Shown here in pieces: positions 23,531-31,366 of a stretch of 64,000 nt of DNA. Location: contig NZ_CP054918.1 in the NCBI RefSeq assembly GCF_013364195.1, positions 2,035,001-2,099,000 on the forward strand, given 5' to 3'. The position numbers and the translations under genes are program-made. This stretch comes from Streptomyces sp. NA04227 (GTDB lineage: Bacteria > Actinomycetota > Actinomycetes > Streptomycetales > Streptomycetaceae). Positions within the stretch are counted from its first letter, which is position 1, and every line of letters begins with the position of its first letter. The notes beneath the pieces were generated by a model. It saw only the letters and a list, made by a program, of their open reading frames with translations, was not told the DNA's origin and searched no databases.

Positions 23531-25410
23531 CGGGGACGATCCGTAGTTATTTCCTCAGGAATTCCGGCAACGATACGTGCGATGTTATCGGCGGACTCCT
23601 TGTCTTTTTCCGGATTGAAGTAGTTCGAGTGGGCGGGCGTGGGATCATCTGCGTCCCTGAGCGCTGGCGGGCCATCGTCCACAAGAAACCGGTGAGCTCC
23701 GAAATCCTTGCTGGCGGGGTCCGTGCCGAACCATCGTAGGTCAGGGTCACCATTCTGAATGAAGCCGAATGTTCCACCGGTGACACCTCCTATAACGCTC
23801 CCCACGAAGCCGCCGACGCTGCCAGGGCCGCCAGAGGCATTTCCGCGACCAATACCCGCATGGAGCGCACCATCCAGCATTCCGGATGCCTGTTCATGAC
23901 TGGGCAGCTTCGTGACGGGATCATTCTCGGCTGCCCCAACGAAGACATGGTCTTTGCCCACGTTCAAGTCCGCGGCCTTGTCCGCTCCTGTCCCGGGACT
24001 ACCGACTAGAACAATGTCGTCGACTCCAGGGATACCACCGTCCAGCTGAGCCGCTTGCCCGACAGTGAACGATCCATAGGAGTGCCCGACTGCAGTGATG
24101 TGAGGATCGGCGTGTTCATTCGTGGCGGAAATACCGGCCATAAAATCGTTGTAGGAGGCCGCTCCGGCTTTCGCATCGTCCGCAAACATCACGTCAAAGC
24201 CCTGCGGTGCATCATAACCGAGCCATACGATGGAGGCACTTGACGCATCGTACTGCTGCGCCCCCTTCGCCGTGTCAGCGGCCCTACGTAAATCCCCCGT
24301 GGCAAACGATTCGTCAAGGGCTGTTCCCAGGCCGGGGACATACGCAGACACGTTGGCGGCAGCGTCGGGGTTTCCGTAGCTGACGATAGCCCGGCCGTTA
24401 CCCTGGTCGCCGATACCCAGAAGATAGGGCTGAGGATACTTCGGATCCGGGTGCTCCAAGCTGCTTTGTATCTTTTCCAGCCCAGCCAACATTGTCTTCG
24501 ACTTCTCGTCGTCGCGCCCGTCCAACTTCCCGATAAGCACTTGAATGTTTTCTCGGTTCGCCTCATCACGAGCCACAGCAGGGATCCCATCCATATTTCC
24601 GATCACTTCAGGAAACGTCGCGATATACTCCTCCTGCTGCTCGCTGCTGAGTTGATCCCACCACTCCTTGCGCTCTGCGGGCGTCTTATCCATCGGAAGC
24701 TTCTTGCCTGCCGTATCGCTCACAGCATCGATGTCTGACGCCACGTTCGCCCAGGTTTCGGAGTCGACCCTCAGCCCCGGGGCAGCCTTGAGCTTTTGGA
24801 AAGTTTCACTGTAGCGATCATCAATCTCCTGGGCTTCGCGCACAGCGTGGGCGAGGCGGTCTGCGATGCCCTGCGCCTTTGCACGATGCGGGTTTGGGCT
24901 CTTCAGGGCTGGAGCACCCGAACTCAGGCTGGGGTCGTACTTGCCATCGGCATCGAGATTCGGCTGATCGAGCATGCCGTTGTTTCCCACTACGGAGCCG
25001 CCAGGGATCTCGTCGCCAGTCAGCTCATTCTTACCGCCAGCCGGGTAGTCGATACTGCCGTTGTCACGCACGCTATATCCGAGAGAGGCGGCATCAGCGA
25101 GAGCATCGCGTAAGCGACGCTGCGGCGCGCCGAGCTCCGTGGCGAAGGCGTCCAAGGTGCCTCGGATGAGCCCGGTCTCAGTGTGGATGTAGTGGTAGTT
25201 CTCGCTTAGTCGCTTCAGTCTCTTGACCGCTGCTCTGGCAGACTCACTGTGCTGGGTCTTGGAGAGCTTGCCGCTCATGTCACCGTCGACGCGCTGACGC
25301 GCGTGATCGGCGAACTTGGAGGCGGCGCCCCAACCATCGGCAGCATCGGTCAATTCCAACAGCCTGAGATCACGAAGCTGCTGCCATGTCAGCGCGGACG
25401 CTGTGGCCAT
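23527..25410 (-). CDS. DUF1023 family alpha/beta hydrolase with helical N-terminus, 627 aa
   Basis: The N-terminal 240 residues are predicted helices (WQQLRDLRLLELTDAADGWG, ARAAVKRLKRLSENYHYI) like LXG/WXG-type secretion or partner domains. A family-typical linker follows at 240-290 (KEWWDQLSSEQQEEYIATFP, GNMDGIPAVARDEANRENI). The alpha/beta hydrolase domain is at about 320-600, with nucleophile Ser444 in GHSYGS, probable Asp497 (AENDPVT) and His594 (PAHSNYF). A Gly-rich hydrophobic segment at 526-550 interrupts the C-terminal part. No signal peptide is visible. It sits 3 bp after a WXG-like gene and overlaps a lipoprotein gene, so the three act together. The substrate is unknown; an ester or lipid is plausible. 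Confidence 0.9.
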   Translation of the reverse strand: MATASALTWQQLRDLRLLELTDAADGWGAASKFADHARQRVDGDMSGKLSKTQHSESARAAVKRLKRLSENYHYIHTETGLIRGTLDAFATELGAPQRRLRDALADAASLGYSVRDNGSIDYPAGGKNELTGDEIPGGSVVGNNGMLDQPNLDADGKYDPSLSSGAPALKSPNPHRAKAQGIADRLAHAVREAQEIDDRYSETFQKLKAAPGLRVDSETWANVASDIDAVSDTAGKKLPMDKTPAERKEWWDQLSSEQQEEYIATFPEVIGNMDGIPAVARDEANRENIQVLIGKLDGRDDEKSKTMLAGLEKIQSSLEHPDPKYPQPYLLGIGDQGNGRAIVSYGNPDAAANVSAYVPGLGTALDESFATGDLRRAADTAKGAQQYDASSASIVWLGYDAPQGFDVMFADDAKAGAASYNDFMAGISATNEHADPHITAVGHSYGSFTVGQAAQLDGGIPGVDDIVLVGSPGTGADKAADLNVGKDHVFVGAAENDPVTKLPSHEQASGMLDGALHAGIGRGNASGGPGSVGGFVGSVIGGVTGGTFGFIQNGDPDLRWFGTDPASKDFGAHRFLVDDGPPALRDADDPTPAHSNYFNPEKDKESADNIARIVAGIPEEITTDRPR

Positions 25411-25413
25411 CGC

Positions 25414-25860
25414 CTACTCGCCCCTCCTCGTCCCCGGCACCGTAACCGTCTTGGCCTTGTCCCCGACCTGGATATCCACTTCGCCGAGGTCAACAGCCAC
25501 CTTCCGTAGCTTGGGCTCCAAGGAACTGCATTCCTCACGTACACGTCCGAGTCGGTCATCCCAAGAGGTGAGTACGGACTTGAGTACGCCAAGGCTGGAA
25601 AGGCCCCCCAGACCGCCACCAGTGCCTTCGTGAGCGCTGCGCAGCTCAACCTTCGCGGTAATCGTGCTGGTCTGAAGTTCGTCGGCCGTGGTAGCCGCCC
25701 TTGTCCACGGGCCACTCTCGTGTTTGAGGGTTCCCACGCCACCCCCGGCAGCCGACGGACTGGCCTCGCTTCCGCCTCCCTGACGGCTGTTGATCTGCGT
25801 ATGGGTTGTGCGCCGCTCGACAGCCTGTGCCTTGAGCTGTTCCCACTCGTCCCACGCCAC
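25414..25860 (-). CDS. WXG100/EsxA-like small helical protein, 148 aa
   Basis: The protein begins VAWDEWEQLKAQAVERRTTH, a pattern I associate with small Streptomyces proteins encoded upstream of DUF1023 hydrolases. A Gly/Ser/Ala linker follows, then two helices (TADELQTSTITAKVELRSA and VLKSVLTSWDDRLGRVREECSSL) with a W-D-x-R-L turn resembling the WXG helical hairpin. The C-terminus is a short charged strand (VDIQVGDKAKTVTVPG). There is no signal peptide, so export, if any, would need a type VII-like system. The GTG start has GGGGG six bases upstream. It is the first gene of the operon with the hydrolase and lipoprotein. Confidence 0.78.
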   Translation of the reverse strand: MAWDEWEQLKAQAVERRTTHTQINSRQGGGSEASPSAAGGGVGTLKHESGPWTRAATTADELQTSTITAKVELRSAHEGTGGGLGGLSSLGVLKSVLTSWDDRLGRVREECSSLEPKLRKVAVDLGEVDIQVGDKAKTVTVPGTRRGE

Positions 25861-26107
25861 GTGTGTCCCCCTGCCCCCGGGGCGTCGCCCGGATAAGCGC
25901 ACCGGCACGTCCGTTGTACTCGCTGAGGATACCGATGCAGACGCTACAGAACGGAGGCGCTGCCTCACATCCGCGTAATCACTCGGGCAATACGAGTATC
26001 CGACCTGGGAACCCGCCGTCCTGCCGGGCACCGGCTGCCCCGGCACATGACGTGCTCCACACTGCGGGAGTCCGCGGTCAGCCACCGCATCTCCCCCGCG
26101 CCACCCG

Positions 26108-28093
26108 CTACTTGACCACCGTCAACGGCAACAACTTCTTCCCCGTAGGCCCGACCTGGATCTCCGTCTGCATCGCCGGGCAGACGCCGCAGTCGAAGCA
26201 GGGCGTCCAGCGGCAGTCGTCGACCTCGGTTTCGTCGAGGGAGTCCTGCCAGTCCTCCCAGAGCCAGTCCTTGTCGAGGCCGGAGTCCAGGTGGTCCCAG
26301 GGCAGGACCTCTTCGTAGGAGCGCTCGCGGGTGGTGTACCAGTCGACGTCCACGCCGTACTCGGGGAGGGTCTCCTCGGCGCAGCGCATCCAGCGGGCGT
26401 ACGAGAAGTGTTCGCGCCAGCCGTCGAAGCGGCCGCCGTCCTCGTAGACGGCGCGGATGACGGAGCCGATGCGGCGGTCGCCGCGGGAGAGCAGGCCCTC
26501 GACGATGCCGGGCTTGCCGTCGTGGTAGCGGAAGCCGATGGAGCGGCCGTACTTCTTGTCGCCGCGGATCTTGTCGCGGAGCTTCTCCAGGCGGGCGTCG
26601 GTCTCCTCGGCGGAGAGCTGGGGCGCCCACTGGAAGGGGGTGTGCGGCTTGGGGACGAAGCCGCCGATGGAGACGGTGCAGCGGATGTCGTTGGAGTTCG
26701 AGACCTCGCGGCCCTTGGCGATGACGTTGGCCGCCATGTCGGCGATCTGGAGCACGTCGTCGTCGGTCTCGGTGGGCAGGCCGCACATGAAGTACAGCTT
26801 CACCTGGCGCCAGCCGTTGCCGTAGGCGGTGGCGACGGTGCGGATCAGGTCCTCCTCCGAGACCATCTTGTTGATGACCTTGCGCATCCGCTCGGAGCCG
26901 CCCTCGGGCGCGAAGGTGAGACCGGAGCGACGGCCGTTGCGGGTCAGCTCGTTGGCCAGGTCGACGTTGAAGGCGTCGACGCGGGTGGAGGGCAGCGAGA
27001 GGCCGATCTTGTCCTCGGTGTAGCGGTCCGCGAGGCCCTTGGCGATCTCGCCGATCTCGGTGTGGTCGGCGGAGGACAGCGAGAGCAGGCCGACCTCCTC
27101 GAAGCCGGTCGCCTTGAGGCCCTTGTCGACCATCTCGCCGATGCCGGTGATGGAGCGCTCGCGCACCGGGCGGGTGATCATTCCGGCCTGGCAGAACCGG
27201 CAGCCGCGGGTGCAGCCGCGGAAGATCTCCACGGACATCCGCTCGTGCACGGTCTCGGCCAGCGGCACCAGCGGCTGCTTCGGGTAGGGCCACTCGTCGA
27301 GGTCCATCACGGTGTGCTTGGAAACCCGCCACGGCACACCGGACTTGTTCGGTACGACGCGTCCGATACGGCCGTCCGGCAGGTACTCGACGTCGTAGAA
27401 GCCGGGCACGTACACGCCGCCGGTCTTCGCGAGCCGGAACAGGAGTTCCTCGCGGCCGCCGGGGCGGCCCTCGGCCTTCCACGCGCGGACGATGTCGGTG
27501 ATCTCCAGGACGGCCTGTTCGCCGTCGCCGATGACCGCGCAGTCGATGAAGTCCGCGATCGGCTCCGGGTTGAACGCGGCGTGGCCGCCCGCGACCACCA
27601 CCGGGTCGTCGATGCCGCGGTCCTTGGCCGCGAGCGGAATGCCCGCGAGGTCGAGCGCGGCGAGCATGTTGGTGTAGCCGAGCTCGGTGGAGAAGGAGAG
27701 CCCGAAGACGTCGAAGGCGCGTACCGGGCGGTGGGAGTCCACGGTGAACTGCGGCACGTCGTGCTTGCGCATCAGTTCTTCGAGGTCCGGCCAGACGCTG
27801 TAGGTGCGCTCGGCGAGCACGCCCTCGCGCTCGTTGAGGACCTCGTAGAGGATCATGACGCCCTGGTTGGGCAGGCCGACCTCGTAGGCGTCCGGGTACA
27901 TCAACGCCCAGCGGACGTCGCAGGACTCCCACGGCTTGACCGTGGAGTTGAGTTCGCCGCCGACGTACTGGATCGGCTTCTGCACATGCGGCAGCAGGGC
28001 TTCGAGCTGCGGGAACACGGAGGCAGCCGGGACCGCTTCCACCCCGTCTGCTGCCTCGACTGCTGCGACTGCTTCCACTGCTTCGGCGGACAT
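26108..28093 (-). CDS. TIGR03960 family B12-binding radical SAM protein, 661 aa
   Basis: The N-terminal part (residues 60-200) resembles a cobalamin-binding fold (VGLPNQGVMILYEVLNERE, VVVAGGHAAFNPEPIADFID). The radical SAM domain follows with the Fe-S motif CTRGCRFC (C294, C298, C301), then LSLPSTRVDAFNVDLA, GLTFAPEGGSERMRKVINK and KLYFMCGLPTETDDDV. The C-terminus carries another Cys group (CFDCGVCPAMQ) that may bind a second cluster. The reaction is unknown; the family is usually linked to the DUF2344 protein, here at 19534-20409. The ATG at 28093 is chosen because conservation begins there; GAAGG lies about nine bases before it. Confidence 0.92.
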   Translation of the reverse strand: MSAEAVEAVAAVEAADGVEAVPAASVFPQLEALLPHVQKPIQYVGGELNSTVKPWESCDVRWALMYPDAYEVGLPNQGVMILYEVLNEREGVLAERTYSVWPDLEELMRKHDVPQFTVDSHRPVRAFDVFGLSFSTELGYTNMLAALDLAGIPLAAKDRGIDDPVVVAGGHAAFNPEPIADFIDCAVIGDGEQAVLEITDIVRAWKAEGRPGGREELLFRLAKTGGVYVPGFYDVEYLPDGRIGRVVPNKSGVPWRVSKHTVMDLDEWPYPKQPLVPLAETVHERMSVEIFRGCTRGCRFCQAGMITRPVRERSITGIGEMVDKGLKATGFEEVGLLSLSSADHTEIGEIAKGLADRYTEDKIGLSLPSTRVDAFNVDLANELTRNGRRSGLTFAPEGGSERMRKVINKMVSEEDLIRTVATAYGNGWRQVKLYFMCGLPTETDDDVLQIADMAANVIAKGREVSNSNDIRCTVSIGGFVPKPHTPFQWAPQLSAEETDARLEKLRDKIRGDKKYGRSIGFRYHDGKPGIVEGLLSRGDRRIGSVIRAVYEDGGRFDGWREHFSYARWMRCAEETLPEYGVDVDWYTTRERSYEEVLPWDHLDSGLDKDWLWEDWQDSLDETEVDDCRWTPCFDCGVCPAMQTEIQVGPTGKKLLPLTVVK

Positions 28094-28240
28094 ACCGGGA
28101 AACCTTCGTGAGCTGGCATGGGACTCCCCGGCGCCTGGCACGGGGACGGGACAACCCGTGGAACCGCCACGGGTGACCCTCAAGACTAGCGCGGCCGCGC
28201 GGGCCCCGAGGACGGCCGCCTGTCCGTCACCGGGGCGCCG

Positions 28241-29794
28241 TCACTTCGCGTGCCTGAACCGTTTCCCACTGTGCGCGACCCGGGAACGGGCTCCCGGGAC
28301 GGCCGCCTCGCATGCGGCGGCGGCACATTCCTCTCGACCGTAGAGCAGCCCGTATGTGAAGTCGCTCTCGCCCGAGGTGAAGGCCTCCGCGGAGAGTTCC
28401 CGCAGGGCTTCGCGGGCGACCACGCCGTCCTGGTGCTCACCGAGGAGCTTCTGGAGCCGCTTGAGATCCTTGACGAGCCGTTTCGCCCGGGAGCCGAGCA
28501 GGGGCGCGGAGACCTCCGCCGCGTACCGTGCGCGCTTGGCCTTCTTCCGGGCCTCGTGCAGGGCGGTGTCCCGCTCGGGTCCCGCCTCGGCGACGTCTGC
28601 CGCCGCGTCGAGGCGTTTGCTCAGCCGGTCGAGCTCGCCGCGGACCGCCCTGTGGACGGGTTTACGGGCCTTGGCACGGGCGGCGGAGCGCAGCGGGGGT
28701 GCGGCGAGAAGCGCGTCGAGCCGGTCGAGGAGTGCCAGGTAGCGGTCGCTGTCCAGGGTTTCGGCGACGATGCCGCGCGAGCCGCCGCGACGCCCGGCCA
28801 GCCATCCCTCGATCCGCTGCGACACCGGGCCCTCGACCAGTGCGGGATCCACCTCGCCCAGGTGCGAGCCGAGCCGTTCGCCCAGGACCTCCAGGTCCCG
28901 GTCCACACCCAGCTCACCGGCCAGCCACTTCAGCTCGGCGCCCAGCGGATCGGTCACCTCACGGTCAAGGACGTTCGCGTACGAGCGCAGGGCGCTGCGC
29001 AGCCGCCGGGTGGCCACCCGCATCCGGTGGACGGAGTCGGGCAGTTCACGGCGGACGGCGGGGTCGAGTCCGAGCAGGGTGTCGCGCTGGGAGCGGAGGT
29101 AGTCCAGGACGTACGCGCCTGCCGAACCGGGCGGCACCGCCTCATCCGCAGGCGGCGTCGCCGTCGTCGCGACGGGCCCGGTGCGCTCCAGGGCGGCGGC
29201 GAGTTTCGAGGGGGCCGCCGAGCGGCGCAGCCCCGACTTGCGGAGCCGTTTGTCGACCTTGTCGAGGAGGGCGACCGGGGCGCCGTCGGCGAGTTCGACC
29301 TCGGCCTCGGTCCAGTCGGCGCCGCGTCCATCGAAGCGTTCGGCATGCACCCGGTCGACGACGGCCTCGGCGAGCAGGGTGCCCTTCTTGTCCAGGAGGT
29401 GGTGCACCTCGCGCCGGGACGCCAGCAGAACCCGTGGCTCGAGTACCGACCCGCGCGTGAACGCCCGTACCAGCGCGCTCAGTTCGTCGGGGATCTCGGG
29501 CCCGAGCGGGACCCGGATCTCCTCGCGCACGTCCGCGGCCACCGGGATCTTCAGATGCCAGCCCTCGTCCTCGCCCCCGGTTCGGCGGCGCAGGGTGATG
29601 CCCGCCGCGTGCAGCCGCTGGTCGACGGTGTCGTAGTAGACGGCGTCGAGTTCCCTCACGCCCCGCTCCAGGACGCTGGCCACCGCGCCGACACCGGTCA
29701 GCGCGGGCAGTACGACCTCGTCCGTCCCGGGCGCCGCCTCGTACTTCCGCTCGATCTCCTGCTTCCGCTCGATCTCCTGCTTGGAGTGCGCCAT
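28241..29794 (-). CDS. CYTH and CHAD domain protein, 517 aa
   Basis: Residues 1-200 form a CYTH domain, a triphosphate tunnel metalloenzyme, with the metal-binding ExExK motif EIERKYE, YYDTVDQRLHAAGITLRRRTG, GWHLKIP, and VDRVHAERF. Residues 230-517 form a CHAD domain of conserved His-rich helices (SVHRMRVATRRLRSALRSYA, LHEARKKAKRARYAAEV, KLLGEHQDGVVAREAL) that binds polyphosphate. Related proteins hydrolyse triphosphate or associate with polyphosphate granules. The six-residue block KQEIER is duplicated just before the motif by an 18-bp repeat, so two EIER copies occur but only the second is followed by KYE. It is transcribed after the rodA cluster but separated by about 370 bp. Confidence 0.94.
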   Translation of the reverse strand: MAHSKQEIERKQEIERKYEAAPGTDEVVLPALTGVGAVASVLERGVRELDAVYYDTVDQRLHAAGITLRRRTGGEDEGWHLKIPVAADVREEIRVPLGPEIPDELSALVRAFTRGSVLEPRVLLASRREVHHLLDKKGTLLAEAVVDRVHAERFDGRGADWTEAEVELADGAPVALLDKVDKRLRKSGLRRSAAPSKLAAALERTGPVATTATPPADEAVPPGSAGAYVLDYLRSQRDTLLGLDPAVRRELPDSVHRMRVATRRLRSALRSYANVLDREVTDPLGAELKWLAGELGVDRDLEVLGERLGSHLGEVDPALVEGPVSQRIEGWLAGRRGGSRGIVAETLDSDRYLALLDRLDALLAAPPLRSAARAKARKPVHRAVRGELDRLSKRLDAAADVAEAGPERDTALHEARKKAKRARYAAEVSAPLLGSRAKRLVKDLKRLQKLLGEHQDGVVAREALRELSAEAFTSGESDFTYGLLYGREECAAAACEAAVPGARSRVAHSGKRFRHAK

Positions 29795-30166
29795 ATACCG
29801 AATCTAGTCGGAAGGGGCGTATCTCGGCAGACCTCGGCAGACTTCGCCAGGCCTCCGTACACCCCCGGTGAGAACCGAGGGATCTCGCGGCGGTGGCGGT
29901 CGCGACCGTCGTGGCGGCGGGCGGGGGCACGGCGGACGGTCAGGGCTCGACGGCATACGGGACCGTGGCACTGGTCCAGGAGGGTCTGTGCCGCACCGAG
30001 CGCGGGCGCGCGGCCTTCGGGGGGCTGGGCCCCGGCGGAGGGCGGGCAGAACGCGTCCGGGGCACAGCAGGGTGAGGGGCAGGGCTCTTCGTGGACCAAA
30101 CGACCGAGGCCCTGCGCGGCACTTGAGAGAAAGCGCCGGGCAGGGCCCACCGAGAGCGGCCGCGAT
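29795..30166. other. Intergenic region between rodA and the CYTH-CHAD gene
   Basis: No convincing gene. Short open frames on both strands are Gly/Arg-rich and lack start signals and homology. The right end holds the presumed rodA terminator. The promoter of the CYTH-CHAD gene must lie in the left part. Confidence 0.5.
30108..30147 (-). terminator. Putative terminator after rodA
   Basis: ggccctg (30108-30114) pairs with cagggcc (30141-30147). Further GC pairing inside is imperfect. It lies about 20 bp after the rodA stop. Confidence 0.5.
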
Positions 30167-31366
30167 CTAGGCCGACAGAGGCTTCTGCACCCTGATCGAC
30201 TGCAACAGCCCTATGGCGATCCACACCGCGAACATCGAGGAACCGCCGTAGGAGACGAACGGCAGCGGAAGTCCGGCGACCGGCATGATGCCGAGCGTCA
30301 TGCCGATGTTCTCGAAGGACTGGAAGGCAAACCAGGCGATGATCCCGGCGGCCACGATGGTCCCGTACAGCTCGGTGGTCTCCCGGGCGATACGGCAGGC
30401 CCGCCACAGCACCACACCGAGCAGCAGCAGGATCGCGCCCGCGCCCACGAAGCCGAGTTCCTCACCGGCCACCGTGAACACGAAGTCGGTCTGCTGCTCG
30501 GGCACGAACTGCCCGGTGGTCTGCGAACCGTGGAACAGGCCGGTGCCGGTGAGTCCGCCGGAGCCGATCGCGATCCGCGCCTGGTTGGTGTTGTAGCCGA
30601 CGCCCGCCGGGTCCAGCTCCGGGTTGGCGAAGGCCGCGAAGCGGTTGATCTGGTACTCGTCGAGCACACCGAGCTGCCAGACGAGCAGCGCCCCCGCCGC
30701 ACCGGCACTGATCAGCCCGAGCACCCACCGGTTGGAAGCGCCGGAGGCGAGCAGCACGCCGAGCACGATCAGGACCATCACCATGACCGAACCGAGGTCC
30801 GGCATCAGCATCACGATCAGGATCGGCACCGCGGCGAGCCCCAGCGCCTGGAGCACCGTGCGGTGGTCCGGATGCTCACGGTCGCCCGCGTCGACCCGGG
30901 CCGCGAGCAGCATCGCCATGCCGAGGATGATCGTGATCTTGCAGAACTCCGAGGGCTGCAGGGAGAACCCGGCCGGGAACACCAGCCAGGCGTGCGCGCC
31001 GTTGATGGTGGCGCCGAGCGGTGTCAGCACCAGCAGGATCAGGAAGAGCGAGATGCCGTACAGGATCGGCACCACCGTGCGCAGCCCCCGGTGGCCGAGC
31101 CACACCGTGCCGACCATCAGCGCGAGACCGATCCCGGTGTTCAGCAGGTGCCGGAACAGGAAGTAGTACGGGTCGCCCTGGTTCAGCTCGGTGCGGTTGC
31201 GGGTGGCCGAGTAGACCAGCGCCGTGCCGATCATCGAGAGCGCGAGCGCCGCGAGCAGCATTGGCCAGTCCAGCCTGCGCAGCGGCGAGTCACGGGCGAG
31301 CAGCCGCGCGACGGTCGAGCGCTCCGGACCGTAGCCGGGTACCGAGAATCCGTTCGCGCCCGCCAT
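30167..31366 (-). CDS. rodA: Peptidoglycan glycosyltransferase RodA (SEDS family), 399 aa
   Basis: RodA polymerises lipid II into glycan strands together with its class B PBP. About ten membrane helices are visible. Family features include RHLLNTGIGLALM, HAWLVFPAGFSLQPSEFCKI, MLMPDLGSVMVMVLI, the loop with LDPAGVGYNTNQARIAIGSGGLTGTG, QTDFVFTVAGEELGFVG and the C-terminal PFVSYGGSSMFAVWIAIGLLQS. The ATG overlaps the mrdA stop by one base (TGATG), so the two are translationally coupled, as expected for an enzyme pair working as one complex. Confidence 0.97.
   Translation of the reverse strand: MAGANGFSVPGYGPERSTVARLLARDSPLRRLDWPMLLAALALSMIGTALVYSATRNRTELNQGDPYYFLFRHLLNTGIGLALMVGTVWLGHRGLRTVVPILYGISLFLILLVLTPLGATINGAHAWLVFPAGFSLQPSEFCKITIILGMAMLLAARVDAGDREHPDHRTVLQALGLAAVPILIVMLMPDLGSVMVMVLIVLGVLLASGASNRWVLGLISAGAAGALLVWQLGVLDEYQINRFAAFANPELDPAGVGYNTNQARIAIGSGGLTGTGLFHGSQTTGQFVPEQQTDFVFTVAGEELGFVGAGAILLLLGVVLWRACRIARETTELYGTIVAAGIIAWFAFQSFENIGMTLGIMPVAGLPLPFVSYGGSSMFAVWIAIGLLQSIRVQKPLSA

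Noticed and set aside
29868..30170. A 100-codon plus-strand frame between the CYTH-CHAD gene and rodA
   Set aside because: Gly/Arg-rich composition, no ribosome binding site, no conservation visible, and it runs into the rodA terminator.
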